Shown here: positions 17,516 through 25,318 of the stretch, in pieces | Position numbering within the stretch: the first letter of the stretch is position 1 | Layout of the letters: each line of letters opens with the position of its first letter | Assembly (NCBI RefSeq): GCF_019636075.1 | Contig: NZ_JAHBYG010000033.1 | Span: forward strand, 1 to 47,885 | DNA length: 47,885 nucleotides | From: Ferrovibrio sp. | GTDB taxonomy: Bacteria > Pseudomonadota > Alphaproteobacteria > Ferrovibrionales > Ferrovibrionaceae | Direction of reading: 5' to 3' | The notes under the pieces: generated by a model | What the model was told of the DNA's origin: nothing | The model's input: the letters and a program-made list of their open reading frames with translations, nothing else | Databases searched by the model: none | Program-made: the position numbers and the translations under genes

Positions 17516-19021
17516 ATGAATCTGGCCCAGGGCCTGCGCCGTGCCGCCCAAGTGTATGGCCATCGGCCGGCGCTTTCATCGGGAAAACGCGTTGTCGCCA
17601 GCTATGCCGAAATGGCAGAGCGCGTGCAGCGCATTGCCGGCGGCCTGCTGGCGCTGGGGCTGCGGCCCGGCGACACTGTAGCCCTGCTGATGGCCAATGT
17701 GCCAGCCTATCTCGAACATCTCTATGCCATCTGGCATGCCGGGCTGGCCGCCGTGCCGATCAATGCCAAACTGCATCCGCGCGAGGTGGCCTGGATTCTG
17801 GAAAACAGCGAGGCCCGTGCGCTGATTCTGGATGCCGCCCATGCCGCCGAGATGACGCCGGATATTGCGTCCGGTATTGCCCATCGTATCGTGCTGGGCG
17901 AAACCGATCTGGCGCGCGCTGCGCCTGCGCCGCTGGCTGAGGTGGCGCCCGATGCGCTGGCCTGGCTGTTCTATACCTCGGGGACCACCGGCAGGCCCAA
18001 GGGTGCTATGCTGACGCATCGCAATCTGTGGGCGGCGATCATGAATTACTTCGCCGATGTGGATGCTATCGGGCCCGAGGATTGCATGATCCATTGCGCA
18101 CCGCTCAGCCACGGCTCGGGGCTTTATGCTCTGCCGCATCTGTTGCATGGCGCCAATAACGTGATCCCGCAATCCGGCGGCTTCGATCCGGCCGAGACGC
18201 TGGACCTGATCGCCCATTGGCCGCGCTGCAGCTTTTTCTTCGCGCCGACCATGGTGCATCGCCTGATCCACGCGCCGGAAATCCGCACGGCCGATACCTC
18301 CAATCTGAAAACCATCGTTTACGGCGGCGGGCCGATGTATGTGGCCGATCTGCAGGCGGCGATGGATGTGCTGGGGCCCAAGCTGGCGCAGATCTATGGC
18401 CAGGGCGAAGCGCCGATGACCATCACCGGCATGGACAAGGCGATGCATGTGGATACCGGCCATCCGCGCCATCTCGCCCATCTCGGTTCCGCCGGCATTC
18501 CGCGCTCGGATGTGGACGTGCGGGTGGTGGATGCCGACGACGCCTCGTTGCCGCCCGGCCAGGTGGGTGAAATCGTCTGTCGCGGCGAAGTGGTGATGGC
18601 CGGCTATTGGCGCAATGCGGAGGCGACGGCGGAGACACTGCGCGGCGGCTGGCTGCATACCGGCGATGTGGGCAGTTTCGATGAAGATGGCTATCTCACG
18701 CTGATGGATCGCTCCAAGGATATGATCATCTCCGGCGGTTCCAATATCTATCCGCGCGAAATCGAGGAAGTGCTGCTGCGTCATCCCGGTGTGGCGGAAG
18801 TCTCCGTGGTGGGCCGCAAGGATGCCGATTGGGGCGAGGTGGTGGTGGCCTTCGTCAGCCGTCGAACGGGAGCGGAGGTATCGGCTGCCGATCTGGATGC
18901 GCTTTGCCTGGCCGAGATCGCGCGTTTTAAGCGGCCGAAGGATTACCGTTTCCTGCCCGCATTGCCAAAAAACAATTACGGCAAGATACTCAAGACCGAA
19001 TTGCGCAAGCTACTGGAGTAG
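17516..19021 (+). CDS. AMP-dependent acyl-CoA ligase 1
   Basis: 501 residues of the ANL superfamily. P-loop FYTSGTTGRPKGAMLTH at about 152-168; IYGQGEAPMT at the A5 region; the motif GDVGSFDEDGYLTLMDRSKDMIISGG; and the catalytic lysine in NNYGKILKTEL near the C-terminus. It activates a carboxylic acid as an acyl-adenylate and then a CoA thioester. Medium/long-chain or aromatic acid substrates are possible. GGGAG lies just upstream of the ATG. It is followed 2 bp later by a second ligase gene, so the pair is surely co-transcribed. Where typical family members have E at the A5 position (YGxTE), this one reads YGQGE. Confidence 0.9.
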   Translation: MNLAQGLRRAAQVYGHRPALSSGKRVVASYAEMAERVQRIAGGLLALGLRPGDTVALLMANVPAYLEHLYAIWHAGLAAVPINAKLHPREVAWILENSEARALILDAAHAAEMTPDIASGIAHRIVLGETDLARAAPAPLAEVAPDALAWLFYTSGTTGRPKGAMLTHRNLWAAIMNYFADVDAIGPEDCMIHCAPLSHGSGLYALPHLLHGANNVIPQSGGFDPAETLDLIAHWPRCSFFFAPTMVHRLIHAPEIRTADTSNLKTIVYGGGPMYVADLQAAMDVLGPKLAQIYGQGEAPMTITGMDKAMHVDTGHPRHLAHLGSAGIPRSDVDVRVVDADDASLPPGQVGEIVCRGEVVMAGYWRNAEATAETLRGGWLHTGDVGSFDEDGYLTLMDRSKDMIISGGSNIYPREIEEVLLRHPGVAEVSVVGRKDADWGEVVVAFVSRRTGAEVSAADLDALCLAEIARFKRPKDYRFLPALPKNNYGKILKTELRKLLE

Positions 19022-19023
19022 GC

Positions 19024-20568
19024 ATGTATATCGGTGAACATGCAGCCCGCCACCCAGACAAGCCGGCCATCATCATGGCCGAAAGCGGAGAGACGCGCAG
19101 CTTCGGGGCGCTGGAGGCCAATTCCAACCGGGCCGCGCAATTGTATCGCGCCTGCGGCCTGCGCTTCCGCGACCACATGGCCTTCCTGCTGGAAAACAGC
19201 CTGGTATTTTACGATGTGTGTTTCGGCGCGGATCGGGCCGGGCTGTATTACACGGCGATCCCCACCAAACTTACCGCGCCGGAAATCGCCTATATCGTCA
19301 ATGATTGCGGCGCCAGGCTGCTGGTGATCGGCTCGGCTTTCGCCCATATGGCGGATGAATTACGCGCGGCTTGTGTGCAGGTGGAGCATTTCTTCATCAC
19401 CGGCGCATCCGCCGCCGGCTGGCGCAATTGGGAGGAGGCGACAGCGGCTCAGCCTGCCACGCCCATAGCCGACGAAGTGCAGGGGCGCGATATGCTCTAC
19501 TCCTCGGGCACCACCGGCAAACCCAAGGGCGTGAAGCGGCCGCTGAATGGCGATGCGGTGGGTGCGCCCACCTTGTTCTTCAACAATTGCCGCAATTATT
19601 ACAGCTACGACGCTGACATGGTCTATCTATCGCCAGCGCCGGGTTATCACGCCGCGCCGCTGCGCTACACCATGGTGGTGCTGCGCTTCGGTGGTCTGCT
19701 GGTGGTGATGCGACATTTCGATCCGGTGCATGCATTGCAACTCATCGAGAAACATCGCGTCACCCACAGCAATTGGGTGCCCACCATGTTCGTGCGCATG
19801 CTCAAGCTGCCGGCAGACCAGCGCGCGGGGTTGGACTTGTCCAGCCACCGTGTTGCCATTCATGGCGCCGGGCCGGTTTCGGCTGAAACCAAGCGGCAGA
19901 TGATCGATTGGTGGGGGCCTATCCTGTTCGAATATTACGCCGCCTCCGAAGGTAACGGCACCACCAATATCACCAGCGAGGAATGGCTGCAGCGCCCTGG
20001 TTCGGTGGGGCGGGCTACCATCGGGCAACCGCGCGTGGTGGATGAAGAATCCGGCGAAGAATTGCCGCCTGGGCAATCGGGGCTGGTGTACTTCTCCGAT
20101 GCACAGCCTTTCATCTATCACAACGATCCGGAAAAGACCCAGGCGGCCTATAACGCGCAAGGCTGGTCCACGCTCGGCGATATCGGTTATCTGGATGAAG
20201 ATGGCTTCCTCTATCTCACCGATCGCAAGGCTTTCATGATCATATCCGGCGGTGTGAATATCTATCCACAGGAAGCCGAGAATGTTCTGATCCAGCATCC
20301 GGCGGTGTTCGATGTGGCGGTGATCGGCGTGCCCAATGAAGATTTCGGCGAGGAAGTGAAAGCCGTGGTGCAGCTTGTCGATCCTGCCCAGGCCGGGCCG
20401 GAAATGGCGCAGGCGCTGATCGATTTCTGCCGCAGCCGGTTGTCGCCGATCAAATGCCCGCGCAGCGTGGATTTCGATCCCGCCCTGCCGCGCCATGAAA
20501 CCGGCAAGCTCTACAAGCGTCTGGTGAAGGATCGCTACTGGGGCAACAAAACCAGCCGGATCGTTTAG
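19024..20568 (+). CDS. AMP-dependent acyl-CoA ligase 2
   Basis: 514 residues, a paralogue-level relative of the preceding ligase and not a recent copy. P-loop YSSGTTGKPKGVKRPL at about 159-174; YYAASEGNGTT (A5); LGDIGYLDEDGFLYLTDRK; the hinge FMIISGGVNIYPQEAE; and the C-terminal lysine in HETGKLYKRL. Its ribosome site GGAG overlaps the end of ligase 1. This subtype, with the KRPL extension after the P-loop, occurs in fatty-acid, steroid or bile-acid-type CoA ligases; the substrate is not determinable. Its end lies 10 bp from the convergent flavoprotein gene. Confidence 0.9.
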   Translation: MYIGEHAARHPDKPAIIMAESGETRSFGALEANSNRAAQLYRACGLRFRDHMAFLLENSLVFYDVCFGADRAGLYYTAIPTKLTAPEIAYIVNDCGARLLVIGSAFAHMADELRAACVQVEHFFITGASAAGWRNWEEATAAQPATPIADEVQGRDMLYSSGTTGKPKGVKRPLNGDAVGAPTLFFNNCRNYYSYDADMVYLSPAPGYHAAPLRYTMVVLRFGGLLVVMRHFDPVHALQLIEKHRVTHSNWVPTMFVRMLKLPADQRAGLDLSSHRVAIHGAGPVSAETKRQMIDWWGPILFEYYAASEGNGTTNITSEEWLQRPGSVGRATIGQPRVVDEESGEELPPGQSGLVYFSDAQPFIYHNDPEKTQAAYNAQGWSTLGDIGYLDEDGFLYLTDRKAFMIISGGVNIYPQEAENVLIQHPAVFDVAVIGVPNEDFGEEVKAVVQLVDPAQAGPEMAQALIDFCRSRLSPIKCPRSVDFDPALPRHETGKLYKRLVKDRYWGNKTSRIV

Positions 20569-20578
20569 CCCGGATTTT

Positions 20579-21589
20579 TCAGGGCACGCCCTTCGTTGTC
20601 GAATATTCGAAATGCGGCGGCTGGCCATGCAGCAGCGCATAGGCGGCATGGGCTGCTTGGGCAGCCTCGGCAAAACCACTGAGTATCAGCTTCAGCTTGC
20701 CGGCATAGCTGGCGATATCGCCGATGGCATAAACGCCAGGGCGCTTGCTGGCGCAATCGGCCGGTGCCACCGGCACATGATAGGCGGCGATATCCAGGCC
20801 CCAATCGGCCAGCGCGCCGAGATCGCTTTTCAACCCGAAGAAGGCCAGCAGATGCTGGGCTTCCAGGCGTTTGACGTTGCCATCCAGGTCGCTCACCAGC
20901 ACGGCGCGCAGTTTGCCGCCTTCGCCTTCCAGGCCGGAGAGTTGATATGGCACCACGAGATCCAGGCCATCGCCATGCAGGCCGCGCAGGCGCGCAACAT
21001 TGTCTGGCGCCGCGCGGAAGGCATCGCGGCGATGGATCATGTGAATCTGTTTTGCCACGCCATGCAGCGCCAGGGCCCAATCCACCGCGGAATCGCCGCC
21101 GCCGGCAATCGCCACGCTTTTGCCCCGAAAGCGTTCGGGATCGCGCACCATGTAATGTACGCTCTCGCCCTCATAGGCCGCGATGCCCGGCAGCGGCGGC
21201 CGGTTGGGCCCGAAGGCGCCGGCGCCGGCGGCAATGATCACCGCGCCGCAGCGAATGCGCGTGCCGCTATCGGTGGTGAGGGTGAAGTCGCCGGGCGTGC
21301 CGTCCAGTCGCATGGCTTGCTGGCGCAAATGATAGACCGGTGCGAAAGGCGCGGCCTGCACGGAAAGATTCTCGATCAGCGCGGCAGCCGAAAGCCGGGG
21401 GTGGCCGGGAATATCGTAGATCGGTTTTTCCGGATAGAGCGCGCTGCATTGCCCGCCGATTTCGGGCAGCGCTTCAATCACATGGCTGCGCAATCCCAGC
21501 ATGCCGCATTGAAACACCGCGAACAGACCCACCGGCCCGGCGCCGATGATGGCGATATCCTTGCTGGCCGTAAGGGTGGAAGCCGTCAT
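20579..21589 (-). CDS. Ferredoxin/flavodoxin-NADP reductase, thioredoxin-reductase-like
   Basis: 336 residues. FAD-binding GxGxxG in IAIIGAGPVGLFAVFQCG; the family mark EIGGQCSALYPEKPIYDIPG; the NAD(P)-binding GGGDSAVDWALAL; and the C-terminal GVYAIGDIASYAGKLKLIL. It lacks the CxxC redox pair of true thioredoxin reductase, which fits the type-2 ferredoxin-NADP+ reductases. It moves electrons between NADPH and ferredoxin or flavodoxin. Its start is 5 bp after the stop of the upstream aminotransferase gene, so the two form an operon. Confidence 0.88.
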   Translation of the reverse strand: MTASTLTASKDIAIIGAGPVGLFAVFQCGMLGLRSHVIEALPEIGGQCSALYPEKPIYDIPGHPRLSAAALIENLSVQAAPFAPVYHLRQQAMRLDGTPGDFTLTTDSGTRIRCGAVIIAAGAGAFGPNRPPLPGIAAYEGESVHYMVRDPERFRGKSVAIAGGGDSAVDWALALHGVAKQIHMIHRRDAFRAAPDNVARLRGLHGDGLDLVVPYQLSGLEGEGGKLRAVLVSDLDGNVKRLEAQHLLAFFGLKSDLGALADWGLDIAAYHVPVAPADCASKRPGVYAIGDIASYAGKLKLILSGFAEAAQAAHAAYALLHGQPPHFEYSTTKGVP

Positions 21590-21594
21590 GCCTT

Positions 21595-22836
21595 TCAGGC
21601 AGCCGCGCTATTGGCCTGCAGGATGTTGCGCACCAGGGTTGCCAGCCGTTCGATGCCTTGCTCGATGCGCTCAGGCGCGCCCAGCGAGAAGCTGAGGCGT
21701 GCGGTATTGCGCTTCGGCTGGGTGGCATAGAAGGCGGAGCCGGGCACGAAGGCCACATTCTCTTCCTTGATGGCGCGCTCCAGCAGCGCGGTGCAATCGA
21801 CGCTGTCGGGGAATTCCAGCCAGATGAACATGCCGCCATCGGGGATGCTCCAATGCACCTCGGTGGGCATGCTGCGCTTCAGCGCCGCCAGCATGGCATC
21901 GCGGCGCAGCTTGTAGGTGCTGCGCAGTTTGGCCACCTGGTTGGCATGCGAGGTGCGCGCGATATCGTTGGCGATGATCTGGTTCACCGTGGAGCAATGC
22001 AGATCGGAAGCCTGCTTGAGCAACACCAGCTTGTTGATCAACGCGCCATCGGCGGCGATCCAGCCGATGCGCAAGGCCGGCGTGAGCACCTTCGACAGGC
22101 TGCCGATATAGATTACCAATGCAGGCAGCGCCGGATTCTTGGCGCGGCGCTGGCATTCAAGGGCGGCGAAGCTGGGAATGCGGGCGCCGTCGTAGCGCAA
22201 TTCCTCGTAGGGCGAATCCTCCAGGATCGCCACGCCGAATTCATGCGCCAGATCCAGAATCGCCTCACGCCGCGCCAGGCTGGTGGTGATCCCGGCGGGA
22301 TTGCAGAAATCCGGCGTGAGGTAGAAGAATTTCGGCTTCTGCGCAAAGGCTTCGCGCAACTCGGCCAGTTTGGCGCCTTCGTTGTCCATCGGTACGGCGA
22401 TGAAACGCGGGCGGTAGGTGCCGAATACCTGGATGGCGCCGAGATAGCTGGGGTCGGTCACCACCACCGGGTCGCCGGCCTCGATGAAGGCGCGGCCCAG
22501 GAAATCCAGCGCCTGCTGGGCGCCGCTGGTGATCAGCACGCGCTCCAGGGCGGCTTCGATGCCATGGCTTTTGAGATAGCCCACGATCCATTCGCGCAGC
22601 GGCGGATACCCCTCGCTGATGGAATACTGAAAGGCATCCCGCGCCTGCACCGGGTCGGCCAATATCGCGGCATAGGCGGTGCCGATCTTGTCGAGCGGAA
22701 ACATCTCCGGGTCCGGAATGCCGCCGGCAAAGGAGATGATCTCCGGCCGGTTGATCAGCTTCAGCAGCTCGCGGATTTCAGACGCGCGCAGATCATTCAC
22801 GCCCTGCGACAGGGCTGGTAGGGCAGTATGCGACAT
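21595..22836 (-). CDS. PLP-dependent aminotransferase (class I/II, 2-aminoadipate-type)
   Basis: 413 residues. The N-terminal ISFAGGIPDPEMFPLDKI is typical of the KAT/LysN/MocR-like subgroup. DPSYLGAIQVFG and FYLTPDFCNPAGITTS follow. The Schiff-base lysine sits in YIGSLSKVLTPALRIGWI, with substrate-binding Arg near TARLSFSLG. It transfers amino groups between an amino acid and a 2-oxo acid; 2-aminoadipate, kynurenine and branched-chain substrates occur in the family. There is no N-terminal HTH, so it is an enzyme and not a MocR regulator. It heads a two-gene unit with the flavoprotein. Confidence 0.9.
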   Translation of the reverse strand: MSHTALPALSQGVNDLRASEIRELLKLINRPEIISFAGGIPDPEMFPLDKIGTAYAAILADPVQARDAFQYSISEGYPPLREWIVGYLKSHGIEAALERVLITSGAQQALDFLGRAFIEAGDPVVVTDPSYLGAIQVFGTYRPRFIAVPMDNEGAKLAELREAFAQKPKFFYLTPDFCNPAGITTSLARREAILDLAHEFGVAILEDSPYEELRYDGARIPSFAALECQRRAKNPALPALVIYIGSLSKVLTPALRIGWIAADGALINKLVLLKQASDLHCSTVNQIIANDIARTSHANQVAKLRSTYKLRRDAMLAALKRSMPTEVHWSIPDGGMFIWLEFPDSVDCTALLERAIKEENVAFVPGSAFYATQPKRNTARLSFSLGAPERIEQGIERLATLVRNILQANSAAA

Positions 22837-22969
22837 GGCGAGATGGACCGGTTTCCTCTTGATTTGGCCAGAGGATACTCAAGCGGCTGGCATGCCGCCA
22901 GGGTCAGGCGATGCCTGTATCCGTAACTGTGGCGGGGCCCTGTCCTGTATCAGGCCGGGCGGCCCAACT

Positions 22970-23734
22970 TCAGGCAGATTGAGCGGTTTCGCCGCTCAGG
23001 GCATCCAGATTGGGGATCGCCACCCGGTCGGCGCCTTCCAGCTTGATCAGGCCCAGCTTGCGCAGGCGGCTGAAAGCGCGGCTGACGGTTTCCAGCGTCA
23101 GGCCCAGATGATCGGCGATATCGGCGCGGGTCATCGGCAGGCTGAGCGGCGAGGCGTTGCCGCCACGTGCCAGATTGCGTTCGGCCATGTCGACCAGGAA
23201 GGAGGCCACCCGTTCGGCGGCGGTTTTGCGGCCCAGGCTCAGTTGCTGTTCCTGGGAGGCGCGGATGCGGCGGGCGGCAAATTCCAGGGCACGGCGGCTG
23301 AGTGCCGGTTCATCCTGCATCAGGCGGTTGAAGGCGGCGCGGGGCAGGCGGCAAACCCGGCTCTGGGTCAGGGCTTCGGCGCTCAGGCGGTGGGTCACCG
23401 GCTCTTCCAGGCCCAGGCTGAGGCCGAGGAAATCGCCGGGGCCGGCAAAATCCACGATCTGGCGGCGGCCATCGGGCAGCGAACGGGCCAGACTGACCTG
23501 GCCGGAGGTGACGGTATAGACATGCTCGGCGGCATCGCCTTCCTGAAACAGCATCTGATGCGGTTCCAGCGCCTGGCCGCGCACCATCGGCTTGAAGCGC
23601 TTGCGGCCTTCGGCATCCAGCGCATCGCACAGGCTGAGCTTGCCCACCGTGCAGCCGGTGCAGGGATCAACAGCGGAGGCCGCTTTGCTGGCGGTTTGAT
23701 TGGGCCGGCGGTCTGCGATGGCGATAACGGTCAT
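22970..23734 (-). CDS. Fnr-type oxygen-responsive transcriptional regulator (Crp/Fnr family)
   Basis: 254 residues. N-terminal cysteines C25, C28 and C36 plus an internal C128 fit the four ligands of an oxygen-labile 4Fe-4S cluster. A cyclic-nucleotide-like beta-roll follows (FQEGDAAEHVYTVTSGQVSL). A dimer helix leads to an HTH with TRADIADHLGLTLETVSRAF, in which ETVSR is the Fnr-type recognition helix for TTGAT half-sites. It should switch genes on or off at low oxygen. The start at 23734 has AAGGGG 8 nt upstream; an in-frame GTG at 23743 is less likely. It is 133 bp downstream of nothing on its own strand and 110 bp from the S4 gene. Confidence 0.9.
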   Translation of the reverse strand: MTVIAIADRRPNQTASKAASAVDPCTGCTVGKLSLCDALDAEGRKRFKPMVRGQALEPHQMLFQEGDAAEHVYTVTSGQVSLARSLPDGRRQIVDFAGPGDFLGLSLGLEEPVTHRLSAEALTQSRVCRLPRAAFNRLMQDEPALSRRALEFAARRIRASQEQQLSLGRKTAAERVASFLVDMAERNLARGGNASPLSLPMTRADIADHLGLTLETVSRAFSRLRKLGLIKLEGADRVAIPNLDALSGETAQSA

Positions 23735-23843
23735 GGTCCACACCCCTTGCGCGGCGAGTCAGGCGCGCGATGAGGTAATACTACACCCACCCCGCTTGTG
23801 CTGAACCGCGCATTCGGTCGCAGCGACGGAACGCCGCAGGCAG

Positions 23844-24110
23844 TCAGGCAGCCCAGACCAGGGCTTCCCGGTAGCGGCCGGCGGAAAGCCGCAGCGTACC
23901 CTGGGCATCCAGGTCGTCCAGGCCGGCGGTCACGCCCTCATGGGCCACCACGCGGCCATTCAGCCGGGCTTCGGAATGGCGGATCAGGCGGCGGGCATCG
24001 CTGGCGCTGTCGGCAAGCCGCACGGTTACCAGCAGGTTCACCACATCCATGCCGGCAACGAGGGCTTCGCGCGGCAAGGTCAGCATGTTGGTTTCGGTTT
24101 GGTTGGTCAT
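23844..24110 (-). CDS. Stand-alone S4 RNA-binding domain protein (tyrosyl-tRNA synthetase C-terminal-like)
   Basis: 88 residues. The core VVNLLVTVRLADSASDARRL, then RHSEARLNGRVV and the ending TLRLSAGRYREALV, closely follow the C-terminal S4 domain of alphaproteobacterial tyrosyl-tRNA synthetases. It lacks the catalytic Rossmann fold and the HIGH and KMSKS motifs. S4 domains bind structured RNA. The gene could be a relic of an old tyrS duplication or a functional small RNA-binding protein. An intact frame with no internal stop favours function. Start 24110 is tentative; an in-frame ATG at 24086 is also possible. Confidence 0.6.
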   Translation of the reverse strand: MTNQTETNMLTLPREALVAGMDVVNLLVTVRLADSASDARRLIRHSEARLNGRVVAHEGVTAGLDDLDAQGTLRLSAGRYREALVWAA

Positions 24111-24195
24111 CGGATGGCACTCACTTGGTTGGTTTGGCGGTCTGGGGTGGAACTTCCCGCCGCTTCCCGGGGCCATCGTCAGTTCTAGAAACACG

Positions 24196-24220
24196 AATGC
24201 CGCCGGTGGGCGGCGGCATT
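24196..24220. repeat. Perfect 9-bp inverted repeat
   Basis: Arms AATGCCGCC (24196-24204) and GGCGGCATT (24212-24220) with a 7-nt loop. No T-run follows on either strand, so a terminator is weakly supported. It may be a structured RNA end or an operator. Confidence 0.5.
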
Positions 24221-24440
24221 GGATCGTTTGTCACATACGTTCCGTCGCCGCTATGTATGCAGCGTAAAATACCAAGGACGGAAGGTGGCGTTCGCGATCA
24301 TGGTGCAAGCCTAACCAAGACCGGGGCGCGGCGTCAACCCTTCCGGCAGCGCAACAAGCGCCGCGCCGATCCGGCCGCTTGCACCCGAAATGCGCGAATA
24401 GGGATGGCCTTGCCTTGGCATTCTCCTGCAAGAGAGGGCA

Positions 24441-24479
24441 CCCGCAAAAAGCGGGAGCGGCCGGTCCGGCTGTTCCCGC
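24441..24479 (+). promoter_or_regulatory. Mutually exclusive hairpins in the leader of the GNAT-like gene
   Basis: Hairpin A pairs CCCGC (24441-24445) with GCGGG (24451-24455) around an A5 loop. Hairpin B pairs GCGGGAGCGGCCGG (from 24451) with the segment ending TCCCGC at 24479, including two G-U pairs. Both use 24451-24455, so they cannot form together. Such overlap is typical of switching leaders; a regulatory role is inferred. Confidence 0.4.
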
Positions 24480-24563
24480 ATGAGCGGTAACCCCGCGCAA
24501 TCAAGCGCATATCAGCCATTGGCCCATCCCTATCGCGGGCCTGCAGGAGAAGAAGAAGCGCAA

Positions 24564-25241
24564 ATGCAGCAAGATGCCATCAACCGCCATATCGATGCCA
24601 TCGCCAAAGCCCTGGAAGCCCAGGGTTATCGGCTGGGCATGTCTGCCGATCCCGAAGCCTATAAGGCCTATGTTGCCACGCTGCCGGGCTACAGCATCTC
24701 CATGCCGCTGGATCCCGCGCGGGTGGAGCTGGACGGCAATTTCATCTGGATCACCGTCACCGACCATGCCGGCGATTTTGTCGGCATCGAAACCGGCCGG
24801 GTTGTGCATGCGCCGCGCTGGCGCAATGGCCTGGCGCGGCTGATCGACAGCCAGGAATTCCTCGCCGAAAAACGGCTCAAGCCGTTTTCCGTGCCGCATC
24901 CCGTGCAGCTTTATGGGCGGCTGCTCTATCTCGGCGGCGCCTTGGTGAATCCGCGCCATCGCGGCCGGGGCATCATGTCGTTGCTGGTCAAGCTCACCCT
25001 GGCTCATCAATGCCGGTTGCATGATCTGGACGGCTGTTTTGCCTGGGTGCGCGCCCCGCATATCGGGCTGGCCTTGTCGCATCAGGGATATGGCTTTGCC
25101 GGTGCTGCAGAAGTGCCCGATACCTATTGGGGATCGGCCAGACCGGAGCTTTTTTATCTCGTATACTCGGAAAAGGCGGCAATAGAGCGACGGTGGCAAA
25201 TGGAACCGAAATACATCATTAAAGAGGGTGCATATGCCTGA
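24564..25241 (+). CDS. GNAT-like acyltransferase domain protein, function unknown
   Basis: 225 residues from the ATG at 24564 (253 if the ATG at 24480 is used). The segment LGGALVNPRHRGRGIMSLLV at about residues 130-149 matches the acyl-CoA-binding loop (R/Q-x-x-G-x-G/A) of GNAT proteins. Flanking beta-strands (DGNFIWITVTDHAGDFVGIE; DGCFAWVRAPHIGLALSHQGYGFAG) fit the same fold. The substrate is unknown. Neither start has a perfect ribosome site. The 24480 start directly abuts a strong hairpin, and residues before 24564 look unstructured, hence the choice. An HTH regulator with its own promoter follows 52 bp later. Confidence 0.65.
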   Translation: MQQDAINRHIDAIAKALEAQGYRLGMSADPEAYKAYVATLPGYSISMPLDPARVELDGNFIWITVTDHAGDFVGIETGRVVHAPRWRNGLARLIDSQEFLAEKRLKPFSVPHPVQLYGRLLYLGGALVNPRHRGRGIMSLLVKLTLAHQCRLHDLDGCFAWVRAPHIGLALSHQGYGFAGAAEVPDTYWGSARPELFYLVYSEKAAIERRWQMEPKYIIKEGAYA

Positions 25242-25258
25242 TTAAACAACGAAAGGCT

Positions 25259-25287
25259 TTGACATCGGGAGATGGCGGGTGTTTAAT
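25259..25287 (+). promoter_or_regulatory. Near-consensus sigma-70 promoter of the HTH gene
   Basis: TTGACA (25259-25264), exactly 17 bp, then TTTAAT (25282-25287). The expected transcription start, about 7 bp past the -10, coincides with the ATG at 25294, which predicts a leaderless mRNA. Confidence 0.7.
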
Positions 25288-25318
25288 CTTATTATGCAAG
25301 AGAATACTCCCATCTCCC
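25267..25318. repeat. 9-bp inverted repeat spanning the HTH promoter and start
   Basis: Perfect arms GGGAGATGG (25267-25275) and CCATCTCCC (25310-25318) are 34 bp apart. The left arm sits in the promoter spacer and contains the only Shine-Dalgarno-like GGGAG; the right arm is in the first codons. It may be an operator pair for autoregulation, or an RNA stem formed only in readthrough transcripts from the upstream gene. Confidence 0.5.

Larger units (their letters stand above)
24111..24563. other. Long intergenic region with several hairpins
   Basis: About 450 bp with no convincing coding frame if the downstream GNAT-like gene starts at 24564. It holds the promoter side of the S4 gene, a 9-bp inverted repeat at 24196-24220, and two overlapping hairpins at 24441-24479. 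I see no tRNA or recognised riboswitch class here. Confidence 0.6.

Noticed and set aside
21595..22836. MocR-type transcription factor
   Set aside because: The aminotransferase domain has no N-terminal winged helix, so it is an enzyme only.
22860..22883. TTGA...TCAA pair upstream of the aminotransferase as an Fnr box
   Set aside because: Spacing is 16 bp; an Fnr box needs TTGAT-N4-ATCAA.
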